Below, piece after piece: positions 38,762 through 47,060 of a DNA stretch of 64,000 nucleotides (positions are counted from its first letter, which is position 1; the number at the start of each line of letters is the position of its first letter). Location of the stretch: the NCBI RefSeq assembly GCF_012849555.1, contig NZ_CP051685.1, positions 5,022,001 through 5,086,000 of the forward strand. Reading direction: 5' to 3'. The position numbers and the translations under genes are program-made. The notes beneath the pieces were generated by a model, which was not told where the DNA came from, searched no databases, and saw only the letters and a list, made by a program, of their open reading frames with translations. The stretch is from Massilia forsythiae (GTDB lineage: Bacteria > Pseudomonadota > Gammaproteobacteria > Burkholderiales > Burkholderiaceae_D).

Positions 38762-39509
38762 CCTCGGCGCCTTCGGTTTCGCGGAACTCGGCCACTTCTG
38801 GGTCTACCTGTCGGCCTCGCCACTGCTGGGGCTGACCCTGACGCTGTGCGCCTACCTGTTCGCGCAATGGGTGTATGCCCGTTGCGGATTTTCGCCGCTG
38901 GCCAATCCGGTGGCGATCGCGATCGCGCTGATCAGCCTGGTACTGGCGCTGAGCGGCATGTCCTACCAGCGTTATTTTGCCGGCGCCCAGTTCGTCCACT
39001 TCCTGCTCGGGCCGGCCACGGTGGCGCTGGCGGTGCCGCTGGCCAGGCAGGTGCCGCGCCTGCGCCGCAGCCTGCTGCCGCTGGCCTGCGCGCTGCTCGC
39101 CGGCTGTGTCACCGCGCTGGTGAGCGCCACCGGTATCGCGCTGCTGCTGGGCGCTTCGCCGCAGCTGGCGGCATCGATCGCGCCGAAGTCGGCCACCACG
39201 CCGATCGCCATGGCGATCTCGGAACACCTGGGCGGCATTCCCGCACTGACCGCCGTGCTGGTGATCGGCACCGGCATCTTCGGCGCCGTCACCGCGCGCT
39301 TCCTGATGAACGCGCTGCGTATCGAGTCACATGCGGCGCGCGGCCTGGCGCTGGGCGTGGCTTCGCACGGCATCGGCACCGCGCGCGCATTCCAGGTCAG
39401 CGCCGAGATGGGCGCCTATGCCGGCCTGGGGATGGGGGTGAACGGGGTGCTGACGGCACTGCTGGCACCGTGGCTGGTGCCGCACCTGCTGCGCTGGATC
39501 GGCGGCTAG
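38754..39509 (+). CDS. lrgB: LrgB-family membrane protein
   Basis: A 251-residue integral membrane protein with about seven helices. The LrgB signature appears as PKSATTPIAMAISEHLGG and SHGIGTARAF. It is the usual partner of the CidA/LrgA-type gene with which it overlaps by 8 bases, and translational coupling is likely. It has no regulator beside it. Family roles include modulation of autolysis and, in some bacteria, pyruvate transport. Confidence 0.9.
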   Translation: MPSLGAFGFAELGHFWVYLSASPLLGLTLTLCAYLFAQWVYARCGFSPLANPVAIAIALISLVLALSGMSYQRYFAGAQFVHFLLGPATVALAVPLARQVPRLRRSLLPLACALLAGCVTALVSATGIALLLGASPQLAASIAPKSATTPIAMAISEHLGGIPALTAVLVIGTGIFGAVTARFLMNALRIESHAARGLALGVASHGIGTARAFQVSAEMGAYAGLGMGVNGVLTALLAPWLVPHLLRWIGG

Positions 39510-39600
39510 AAGCAGATCCGGGATCGTCCTCCGCGGGCACGGGCCGTCCGCGACCAACGCCCGCCACGAGAAACGGCCGCCACGAAAAGCGTCCCACAAG

Positions 39601-39628
39601 AAAAATGCCCGCCGTGAAGTGCGGGCAT
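39601..39628 (-). terminator. Terminator of the hemerythrin gene
   Basis: ATGCCCGC and GCGGGCAT pair around an 8-base loop; read on the minus strand, the stem is followed by TTTTT. It lies 70 bases past the hemerythrin gene's stop. Confidence 0.75.
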
Positions 39629-39698
39629 ATCGTCGTCCCGCCGGAAAGCAGTCCGGCGGCAGGCCGCGGTCAGGGACCGCGGTGTCCAGGTGGCCTGG

Positions 39699-40277
39699 TC
39701 AGGCGCTCTTGCGCGTCACCGCCCGCGCGGCGAACAGGGCGCCGGCCACGCCGACGACCAGCGCCGCGGTGCTGCTCGAGAAACCGAGCGCGGTGTTGGC
39801 AGCGATCTTGCCGGCCTTCGGCGTCACCAGTTCCAGGCGGCGCTTGGTCATCTGCACGCCCAGTTCGGACAGCTTGTCCTTGCTCATGGTCTGCTCGGCT
39901 TCCGGCAGCAGCACGGTTTCCTCGTCGGCCACATGGTGCACCACGTCGCGCATCAGTTCGAACACCAGCTCATCGTGGCGCGGCGATTTCGGATCGGTAC
40001 CGCGCAGTTCGGCAATCACGCTGCGCATCTCGTCGTGTTCTGGCTCGCTCTTGTCCATCACCTTGCGGTCGTGCGCGCGCGGCCGCATCGCCGGATAAAA
40101 GATTTCCTCTTCCAGGGTGGCGTGGATTTCCAGCGCGTCGCAGATGGTCTCGGCCAGCGCCTTTTTCACGCTCGGACGCTTGTCGACGGTGTACTGGTGA
40201 AAGGTCACCATCACGTGCGAGTGATCGAAACGGATCATGTCGGTGATGGATGGGCTCAGCTTTTTTAAAGAAAACAT
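39699..40277 (-). CDS. Hemerythrin HHE-domain protein with C-terminal membrane anchor
   Basis: A 192-residue protein. A hemerythrin-like four-helix bundle carries the di-iron ligand pattern H-x-H (DHSHVMVTFHQY), H-x-x-x-E (HATLEEEIFYP), H (EHDEMRSVI) and H-H-x-x-x-E (VHHVADEETVLLP). The C-terminal 25 residues (TAALVVGVAGALFAARAV) form a single membrane helix, so the iron domain is probably held on the cytoplasmic face of the inner membrane. Such proteins bind O2, NO or peroxide, or handle iron; the exact role is unknown. The ATG at 40277 has AGGAGG at ideal distance. A likely promoter and a terminator make it a single-gene unit. Confidence 0.88.
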   Translation of the reverse strand: MFSLKKLSPSITDMIRFDHSHVMVTFHQYTVDKRPSVKKALAETICDALEIHATLEEEIFYPAMRPRAHDRKVMDKSEPEHDEMRSVIAELRGTDPKSPRHDELVFELMRDVVHHVADEETVLLPEAEQTMSKDKLSELGVQMTKRRLELVTPKAGKIAANTALGFSSSTAALVVGVAGALFAARAVTRKSA

Positions 40278-40303
40278 GGTTGTTCCTCCTGTTGGTCTTG
40301 TTT

Positions 40304-40332
40304 ATATGACCATGTTAGTGCGTCCTTGGCAA
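40304..40332 (-). promoter_or_regulatory. Probable promoter of the hemerythrin gene
   Basis: On the minus strand, TTGCCA (40332-40327) and TCATAT (40309-40304) are separated by 17 bases, 27 bases upstream of the ATG. The rest of the 40278-40594 gap holds only the terminator at 40460. Confidence 0.4.
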
Positions 40333-40459
40333 CTGCTGCGTAGGAGGTTCGCCCATGCCCTTGTCAGTCGCGCCCTCAGGCATGGGCGGTTCGCCGCTGT
40401 CAACGGCGAGACATGCCAGCTACCGTTGTAACCCGATTCGTATTGGAAGTATCAGGAGC

Positions 40460-40486
40460 AAAAAAAAGCCCCGGCGGACCGGGGCT
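40460..40486 (-). terminator. Terminator of the MFS transporter gene
   Basis: AGCCCCGG-TCCG-CCGGGGCT reads as a perfect 8-bp stem followed by a run of eight T on the minus strand, about 110 bases after the transporter's stop codon. Confidence 0.88.
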
Positions 40487-40594
40487 CAACTCTGCTGATT
40501 CATCTTACCGCATGCGGGCAGGATTTGCTTGCCCGTACATACATCGATCGAAGGCGTCGCCGGCAAAGCTGTATCGCCGGCCACATTACCCTGC

Positions 40595-41938
40595 TCAGTT
40601 GCGGATCTCCAGCTTGCGGTTCAGGCTCAGCGCCGCCAGCGAGGCCAGCGCGCCGGACAGCAGGTACAGGCTGACGTAGCCGAGGCCGTAGTTGGCGGCC
40701 AGGCCGAGCGCCACCAGCGGGGCAAAAGCGGCGCCCACCAGCCATGCCAGGTCGGAGGTCAACGCGGCGCCGGTATAGCGGTAGCGCGACTGGAAGTTGG
40801 CGGTCACCGCGCCCGAGGCCTGGCCGTACGACAGGCCCAGCAGCAGGAAGCCGACCAGGATGAAGGTGTTCTGGCCGGCTTCGCCGCCTTCCATCAGCGT
40901 CGGCACGAAACCGGCGAAGAGGGCGATCAGCACGGCCAGGGTACCCAGCGTATTACGGCGGCCAAATTTATCGGCAATCACGCCGGACGCCACCACGCCG
41001 CCGATGGCCAGCACGGCGCCGACGATCTGCATGGTCAGGAAGTCGGCCATCGAGCGGGTGTCGTACAGCTGGATCCAGGACAGCGGGAACACCGTCACCA
41101 GGTGGAACAGCGCGTAGCTGGCCAGCGCGGCCAGGGCGCCGATCAGGATGTTGGTGCCCTGCATGCGGGTGACTTCGATGGCGCTCACCGGCTCCAGCTC
41201 GCGCTCGTCCAGCAGGTGGGCGTAGTCCGGCGTCGACACCAGGCGCAGGCGGGCGAACAGCGCGACCACGTTGATGGCGAAGGCGACGTAGAACGGGAAG
41301 CGCCAGCCCCAGACCAGGAAGTCGTCCTGCGACAGTTCGGTCAGCATGTAGGCGAAGATGCCCGCGGCGATGATGAAGCCGACCGGGGCGCCCAGCTGGC
41401 CCAGCATGGCGTACCAGCCGCGCTTGTTCTCGGGCGCATTCAGGGCCAGCAGCGACGGCAGGCCGTCCCAGGTGCCGCCCAGCGCGGCGCCCTGGCCCAG
41501 GCGCAGGATGGCCAGCGAGATGATGGCCCATTCGCCCCAGCGCGAGTAGGTCGGCAGGGCGGCGATGGTGACGGTGGCGGTGCCCAGCATGAACAGGGCG
41601 ATGGTCAGCTTGATCTCGCGGCTGAAGCGGCGCTGGATCGCCATGAACACCAGCGTGCCGATCGGGCGCGCCACGTAGGCCAGGGAGAAGATGGCGAACG
41701 AATACAGCGTGCCTTCCAGGCGGTCGGCGAACGGGAAGAACACGGCCGGGAACACCAGCACCGAGGCGATCGCGTAGACGAAGAAGTCGAAGTATTCGGA
41801 TGCCCGCCCGATCACCACGCCGACGGCGATGTCGCCGGGGGCGATGTGGGTATCGCGCGTATTGATGTTGCGGGCCCCGCTGCCGGGAGCGGAAATGGGA
41901 GCGGCGCCTGCGTCGCCGTACGGTGTCGTGCTCTGCAT
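40595..41938 (-). CDS. MFS transporter, metabolite:H+ symporter type
   Basis: A 447-residue, 12-helix protein. VVIGRASEYFDFFVYAIAS in helix 1 and the loop motif ADKFGRRNTLG suggest the metabolite:H+ symporter branch (relatives of ShiA and ProP). The N-terminal 35 residues are hydrophilic. The substrate cannot be inferred and no catabolic gene is adjacent. The ATG at 41938 has AGGAG 8 bases upstream; an in-frame ATG at 41971 is less well placed. Confidence 0.87.
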   Translation of the reverse strand: MQSTTPYGDAGAAPISAPGSGARNINTRDTHIAPGDIAVGVVIGRASEYFDFFVYAIASVLVFPAVFFPFADRLEGTLYSFAIFSLAYVARPIGTLVFMAIQRRFSREIKLTIALFMLGTATVTIAALPTYSRWGEWAIISLAILRLGQGAALGGTWDGLPSLLALNAPENKRGWYAMLGQLGAPVGFIIAAGIFAYMLTELSQDDFLVWGWRFPFYVAFAINVVALFARLRLVSTPDYAHLLDERELEPVSAIEVTRMQGTNILIGALAALASYALFHLVTVFPLSWIQLYDTRSMADFLTMQIVGAVLAIGGVVASGVIADKFGRRNTLGTLAVLIALFAGFVPTLMEGGEAGQNTFILVGFLLLGLSYGQASGAVTANFQSRYRYTGAALTSDLAWLVGAAFAPLVALGLAANYGLGYVSLYLLSGALASLAALSLNRKLEIRN

Positions 41939-42036
41939 GGATGATTCTCCTGATGTCAATACGCCCAGCATAGCAGAAAGACAATTCGACCCGCGCCATG
42001 GTGCTGTACGGAAAGGGGTGGGACAAAACGTCCAAT

Positions 42037-42058
42037 CGCCAAAGCTATGCCGTTGGCG
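42037..42058. promoter_or_regulatory. Inverted repeat upstream of the cyo operon
   Basis: CGCCAA and TTGGCG form a perfect 6-bp inverted repeat with a 10-bp spacer, 45-66 bases upstream of cyoA. It is a candidate regulator site; I cannot match it confidently to a known RegA or FNR consensus. Confidence 0.4.
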
Positions 42059-42102
42059 TTACATTAGCATGTTATCTTTCCCATGTACTGTAAAACACAA
42101 GC

Positions 42103-43116
42103 ATGATTCCTTCGACCTTACGTCGCGGACTCGTTCTCGCCCCCCTGGCAGCGCTGGCCGGCTGCAACACGGTGGTGCTGAACCCGTCAGGCGACATCGC
42201 CGCACAGCAGGCCCATCTCATCGTCATCTCGACGTTGCTGATGCTGTTGATCATCATCCCGGTGATCGCACTGACGCTCTGGTACGCCCACAAGTACCGC
42301 GCCAGCAACACCGAAGCCGAGTACCTGCCCGACTGGGACCACTCGACCAAGCTGGAACTGGTCATCTGGGGCGCGCCGCTCCTGATCATCATCGTGCTGG
42401 GCCTGATCACCTGGATCTACACCCACAAGCTCGACCCCTACCGTCCGCTCGACCGCCTGGACGCCAACCGTCCGCTGCCGGCATCGGCCAAGCCGCTGGT
42501 GGTGCAGGCCGTCGCCATGGACTGGAAATGGCTGTTCATCTATCCGGAGCAGGGCATCGCCACGGTCAACGAACTGGTGGTCCCGGTAGACGTGCCGGTG
42601 CGCTTCAAGATCAGCGCCACCTCCGTCATGAACGCGTTCTACGTGCCGGAACTGGCCGGCATGATCTACGCGATGCCGGGCATGGAAACCTCACTGAACG
42701 CGGTCCAGAACAAGCCGATCAAGTCGGTGGGCTTCTCGGCCAACTACAGCGGCGCCGGCTATTCGGACATGCGCTTCTCCTACCGCGGCGTGGCCCAGGG
42801 CGACTTCGACGGCTGGGTGAAGTCGGTCAAGGACGGCGGCGGCAACCTGAATCGCGCTTCGTACCTGACCCTGGAAAAGCCCAGCATCAAGGATCCGGTG
42901 CGTCACTACGCCAGCGTCGACAACGACATGTTCTATCGCGTCCTGAACCGCTGCGTCGCCGACGGCGTCGTCTGCATGGACAAGATGATGATGGACGACG
43001 AACGCAAGGCGCGTGAAATGGCCATGCGCAGCATGCCTCAACGAGCGGCAGCGACCCGCCTGGCGCAAGCCAACGGCGAAGTCTGCACCACGCCCAACAA
43101 CTCTGTGAAGAAGTAA
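42103..43116 (+). CDS. cyoA: Cytochrome bo3 ubiquinol oxidase subunit II
   Basis: A 337-residue lipoprotein subunit. It has a signal peptide with lipobox LAGC (Cys about 20), two membrane helices and a periplasmic cupredoxin-like domain. The copper-A ligands are absent, which marks it as a quinol rather than cytochrome c oxidase. It resembles E. coli CyoA (VVAMDWKWLFIYPEQGIATV). The C-terminal 60 residues (DDERKAREMAMRSM and onward) are extended and hydrophilic. It is followed by cyoB after 2 bases. The start lacks a strong ribosome binding site. Confidence 0.94.
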   Translation: MIPSTLRRGLVLAPLAALAGCNTVVLNPSGDIAAQQAHLIVISTLLMLLIIIPVIALTLWYAHKYRASNTEAEYLPDWDHSTKLELVIWGAPLLIIIVLGLITWIYTHKLDPYRPLDRLDANRPLPASAKPLVVQAVAMDWKWLFIYPEQGIATVNELVVPVDVPVRFKISATSVMNAFYVPELAGMIYAMPGMETSLNAVQNKPIKSVGFSANYSGAGYSDMRFSYRGVAQGDFDGWVKSVKDGGGNLNRASYLTLEKPSIKDPVRHYASVDNDMFYRVLNRCVADGVVCMDKMMMDDERKAREMAMRSMPQRAAATRLAQANGEVCTTPNNSVKK

Positions 43117-43118
43117 CC

Positions 43119-45122
43119 ATGCAAGAGCATTTCGACTTAGCGAAATTGATCTTCGGACGGCTCAGCTGGGAAGCGATTCCCTACCACGAGCCCATCCTGA
43201 TCAGCACCTTCATCGCCGTCCTGCTGGGCGGCGCGGTGGTCCTGGCGGCCATCACCAAGTTCAAGCTGTGGGGCTACCTGTGGACCGACTGGTTCACCAG
43301 CATCGACCACAAGAAGATCGGCATCATGTACATGATCCTCGGCCTGGTCATGTTCCTGCGCGGCTTCGCCGACGCCCTGATGATGCGCGCCCAGCAGGCG
43401 TTCTCGTTCGGCGATTCGCACGGCTTCCTGCCGCCGCACCACTACGACCAGGTCTTCACCGCCCACGGCGTGATCATGATCTTCTTCGTGGCGATGCCGC
43501 TGGTGACCGGCCTGATGAACTACATCGTGCCGCTGCAGATCGGCGCGCGCGACGTGGCCTTCCCGTTCCTGAACAACTTCTCGTTCTGGATGACCACCAT
43601 GGGCGCGCTGCTGGTGATGGCCTCGCTGTTCGTGGGCGAATTCGCCCGCACCGGCTGGCTGGCGTTCCCGCCGCTGTCCGGCATCCTGGCCAGCCCGGAC
43701 GTCGGCGTCGACTACTACATATGGTCGCTGCAGATCGCCGGCGTCGGCACGCTGCTGTCGGGCGTGAACCTGATCGTCACCATCGTCAAGATGCGCGCGC
43801 CGGGCATGGGCCTGATGAAGATGCCGATCTTCACCTGGACCTCGCTGTGCACCAACATCCTGATCGTGATGGCCTTCCCGGTGCTGACCGCCGTGCTGGC
43901 GATGCTCGGCCTGGACCGCCTGTTCGACACCCACTTCTTCACGAACGAGCTGGGCGGCAACGCCATGATGTACGTGAACCTGATCTGGATCTGGGGCCAC
44001 CCGGAGGTGTACATCCTGATCCTGCCGGCCTTCGGCATTTTCTCGGAAGTCGTGCCGACCTTCTGCAACAAGCGCCTGTTCGGCTACACCTCGATGGTAT
44101 ACGCGACCAGCGTGATCATGATCCTCTCGTACCTCGTGTGGCTGCACCACTTCTTCACGATGGGCTCCGGTGCGAGCGTGAACTCGTTCTTCGGCATCAC
44201 CACGATGATCATCTCGATCCCGACCGGCGCCAAGCTGTTCAACTGGCTGTTCACCATGTACAAGGGCCGCATCCGCTACGAACTGCCGATGATGTGGACC
44301 GTGTCGTTCATGGTCACCTTCACCGTCGGCGGCATGACCGGCGTGATGCTGGCGGTCCCGCCAGCCGACTTCGTGCTGCACAACTCGCTGTTCCTGATCG
44401 CCCACTTCCACAACGTGATCATCGGCGGCGTGCTGTTCGGCCTGTTCGCGGGCGTCAACTACTGGTGGCCGAAGATGTTCGGCTTCAAGCTGGACCGTAC
44501 CTGGGGCGTGCGTTCGTTCTGGCTGTGGACGATCGGCTTCTGGTTCGCCTTCATCCCGCCGTACATCCTGGGCTTCATGGGCGTGACCCGCCGCATGAGC
44601 CACTTCGAGGACCCGTCGATCCACTACCTGTTCCAGATCTCGCTGTTCGGCACGATCCTGATCGCGCTGGGCATCGGCTGCCTGCTGATGCAGGTGTTCG
44701 TCTCGATCATGAACCGCAAGAAGCTGCGCGACGTGACCGGCGACCCGTGGAACGGCCGCACCCTGGAGTGGGCCACCTCGTCGCCGCCGCCTGACTACAA
44801 CTTCGCCTTCACCCCGGTGGTGTACGATACCGACACCTTCGCCGACATGAAGAAGAACGGCTACCAGCGTCCGCTCTCCGGCTACCTGCCGATCCACATG
44901 CCCAAGAACACCTGGGCCGGCTTCGTGATCGCGGCGCTGTCGTTCGTGATCGGTTTCGGCATCATCTGGCACATGTGGGCACTGGTTGCGGTGACGTTCG
45001 TCGCGATGATCGCCGCCATCATTTTCCACACCTTTAACTACCAGCGTGACTACTACATCCCTGCGGAAGAAGTGGCGCGCACGGAAGAAGCGCATACCCG
45101 ACTGCTGAACGCCCATGTCTGA
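43119..45122 (+). CDS. cyoB: Cytochrome bo3 ubiquinol oxidase subunit I
   Basis: A 667-residue catalytic subunit, about 15 helices, holding haem b, haem o3 and CuB. Visible signatures are the ubiquinol-site residues in FLRGFADALMMRAQQ, the low-spin haem ligand region PPHHYDQVFTAHG, the CuB/Tyr motif IWGHPEVYILILPAFG and the double histidine VWLHHFFTMG. It reduces O2 and pumps protons. The ATG is 2 bases after the cyoA stop, so translation is coupled. No cyoE (haem O synthase) is present in the window and must be supplied elsewhere. Confidence 0.97.
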   Translation: MQEHFDLAKLIFGRLSWEAIPYHEPILISTFIAVLLGGAVVLAAITKFKLWGYLWTDWFTSIDHKKIGIMYMILGLVMFLRGFADALMMRAQQAFSFGDSHGFLPPHHYDQVFTAHGVIMIFFVAMPLVTGLMNYIVPLQIGARDVAFPFLNNFSFWMTTMGALLVMASLFVGEFARTGWLAFPPLSGILASPDVGVDYYIWSLQIAGVGTLLSGVNLIVTIVKMRAPGMGLMKMPIFTWTSLCTNILIVMAFPVLTAVLAMLGLDRLFDTHFFTNELGGNAMMYVNLIWIWGHPEVYILILPAFGIFSEVVPTFCNKRLFGYTSMVYATSVIMILSYLVWLHHFFTMGSGASVNSFFGITTMIISIPTGAKLFNWLFTMYKGRIRYELPMMWTVSFMVTFTVGGMTGVMLAVPPADFVLHNSLFLIAHFHNVIIGGVLFGLFAGVNYWWPKMFGFKLDRTWGVRSFWLWTIGFWFAFIPPYILGFMGVTRRMSHFEDPSIHYLFQISLFGTILIALGIGCLLMQVFVSIMNRKKLRDVTGDPWNGRTLEWATSSPPPDYNFAFTPVVYDTDTFADMKKNGYQRPLSGYLPIHMPKNTWAGFVIAALSFVIGFGIIWHMWALVAVTFVAMIAAIIFHTFNYQRDYYIPAEEVARTEEAHTRLLNAHV

Positions 45123-45750
45123 TACCAACGTCATCTCTGCCGGCGCCCATGGCGCCGACGCGAGCTCGCGCTACTACGTGACCGAGCACCATCCGGAACA
45201 GGGCACGCTGCTCGGTTTCTGGCTCTACCTGATGAGCGACTGCCTCATCTTCGCCTGCCTGTTCGCGACCTACGCCGTACTGGGCCGCAACTACGCGGGC
45301 GGCCCCAGCGGCGCCGAGATCTTCGACCTGCCGCTGGTGGCGGTGAACACCGCCTTCCTGCTGCTGTCGTCGATCACCTACGGCTTCGCCATGCTGGCGG
45401 CGCAGCGCAAGGCGGTCGGCAGCGTGCAGCTGTGGCTGGCCATCACCGGCGTGCTGGGCGCCTGCTTCCTGGGCCTGGAACTGTACGAGTTTCAGCACCT
45501 GATCCACGAAGGCTTCGGCCCGTGGCGCAGCGGCTTCCTGACCGCGTTCTTCTCGCTGGTCGGCACCCACGGCCTGCACGTGACCTTCGGTATCGTGTGG
45601 CTGGTGACGCTGATGGTGCAAGTCGGCAAGCACGGCGTGAATGCCGCCAACTACCGCCGCCTGTCCTGCCTGTCGATGTTCTGGCACTTCCTGGACGTCA
45701 TCTGGATCGGCGTGTTCACCTATGTCTACCTGATGGGAACCCTGCCATGA
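45115..45750 (+). CDS. cyoC: Cytochrome bo3 ubiquinol oxidase subunit III
   Basis: A 211-residue subunit with five membrane helices in the COX3 fold (GFWLYLMSDCLIFACLFATY near the start). Its ATG overlaps the end of cyoB by 8 bases, and its stop overlaps the cyoD start by 4. The subunit stabilises the catalytic core. No unusual features are visible. Confidence 0.95.
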   Translation: MSDTNVISAGAHGADASSRYYVTEHHPEQGTLLGFWLYLMSDCLIFACLFATYAVLGRNYAGGPSGAEIFDLPLVAVNTAFLLLSSITYGFAMLAAQRKAVGSVQLWLAITGVLGACFLGLELYEFQHLIHEGFGPWRSGFLTAFFSLVGTHGLHVTFGIVWLVTLMVQVGKHGVNAANYRRLSCLSMFWHFLDVIWIGVFTYVYLMGTLP

Positions 45751-46184
45751 GCGCCCCGCACCAACACGGCCACCACGGCCACGCCCATGGCGGCCACGAC
45801 GCCGCCCACGGCCACGTCGACCACGACGACCATATGGAAGCCCACGGCAGCCTGAAGGAATACGCGATCGGCTTCGTCCTGTCGGTGATCCTGACGGCGA
45901 TCCCGTTCTGGATGGTGATGACCCACCAGCTGGCGCCGGAAATGACCAAGTTCGTGATCCTCGGCTTCGCCGCCGTCCAGGTGATCGTGCACATGGTCTA
46001 CTTCCTGCACATGAATGCCAAGTCGGAAGGCGGCTGGAACATGATGGCGCTGCTCTTGACCGCCGTGCTCCTGTTCATCATCCTGAGCGGCTCGATCTGG
46101 GTCATGTACCACATGAACGCCAACATGATGCCGAACATGCTGAACGACAGCGGCGCCGTGCATGGCATGCACGACATGCAGTAA
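45747..46184 (+). CDS. cyoD: Cytochrome bo3 ubiquinol oxidase subunit IV, His-rich ends
   Basis: A 145-residue subunit with three membrane helices (GFVLSVILTAIPFWMVM first). It carries two unusual ends. The N-terminal 35 residues are packed with histidine (HQHGHHGHAHGGHDAAHGHV and further), while the C-terminal stretch is Met/His-rich (MYHMNANMMPNM, then HGMHDMQ). E. coli CyoD is only about 109 residues and lacks these. Both could bind copper or another metal. The ATG at 45747 overlaps the cyoC stop. Confidence 0.93.
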   Translation: MSAPHQHGHHGHAHGGHDAAHGHVDHDDHMEAHGSLKEYAIGFVLSVILTAIPFWMVMTHQLAPEMTKFVILGFAAVQVIVHMVYFLHMNAKSEGGWNMMALLLTAVLLFIILSGSIWVMYHMNANMMPNMLNDSGAVHGMHDMQ

Positions 46185-46190
46185 GCAGTA

Positions 46191-47060
46191 ATGCGGGAGG
46201 ACGATTTCGCGGCGGCGCAGGCAGGTTCCACGGCGTCGCGCACCGAAGCACCGGTTGCGCGCCGTGGCGCCAGGCTGGCCCTGGCGGCGCTGGCGCTGCT
46301 GCTGATCGTCCTGTTCGCCGGTCTCGGTACCTGGCAGGTGTTCCGCCTGCAATGGAAGCTGGACCTGATCGCACGCGTCGATGCGCGCGTGCACGCCGAA
46401 CCGGCGCCGCCTCCCACGGCGGCCGCCGGCAGGCAGCTCACCGCGGCCGCCGACGAATACCGCCGGCTGCGCCTCTCCGGTTCCTATCTGTACGACCTCA
46501 CCACCCCCGTCCAGGCGCTCACCGAGCAGGGCAGCGGCTATTGGCTGCTGACGCCGCTGTGCGTGAGCGACGGCCAGATCATCCTGGTCAACCGCGGCTT
46601 CATCCCGGCCACGCCGGGCGAGCGCACCCGCTACGACGCCCGCCGCGCCGGCTCCGATGTGCCGGCGGGCGCCGACCCATGCGCCAAGGCCGGGCCGCCG
46701 GTCACCATCACCGGGCTGCTGCGCGTCAGCGAGCGCGGCGGCCCGTTCACGCGCGCCAACGACCCCGGCGCCGGCCGCTGGTTCTCGCGCGACGCCGGCG
46801 CCATCGCCGCCGCGCGCGGCCTGCCGCGGGCCGCCCCGTATTTCGTCGACGCCGCCGCCGGCCAGAACGCGCCCGGCGCGCCGGATGCGCCGCAGGGCGG
46901 CCTCACGGTCGTCAGCTTCGCCAACAACCACCTCGGCTATGCGCTGACCTGGTACGCGCTGGCGGCCATGGTGGCCGGCGCCTGGTGGTGGGTCGCCCAC
47001 GGCGCCGCCCGGCGCACGGCAAGGGCGGCGGGCATGGATGCGGACGAGCGTGGCGACTGA
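46191..47060 (+). CDS. SURF1-family assembly factor
   Basis: A 289-residue membrane protein of the SURF1/Shy1 family, which helps insert haem into terminal oxidases. It has the typical two-helix hairpin: a helix near the N-terminus (LALAALALLLIVLFAGLGTW, then QVFRLQWK) and one near the C-terminus (LGYALTWYALAAMVAGAWWW), separated by a soluble domain with GYWLLTPLCVSDGQIILVNRG. It starts 6 bases after cyoD and overlaps the regB-like gene by 23 bases, so it belongs to the operon. SURF1 in a quinol oxidase operon is consistent with assembly of this bo3 enzyme. Confidence 0.9.
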   Translation: MREDDFAAAQAGSTASRTEAPVARRGARLALAALALLLIVLFAGLGTWQVFRLQWKLDLIARVDARVHAEPAPPPTAAAGRQLTAAADEYRRLRLSGSYLYDLTTPVQALTEQGSGYWLLTPLCVSDGQIILVNRGFIPATPGERTRYDARRAGSDVPAGADPCAKAGPPVTITGLLRVSERGGPFTRANDPGAGRWFSRDAGAIAAARGLPRAAPYFVDAAAGQNAPGAPDAPQGGLTVVSFANNHLGYALTWYALAAMVAGAWWWVAHGAARRTARAAGMDADERGD

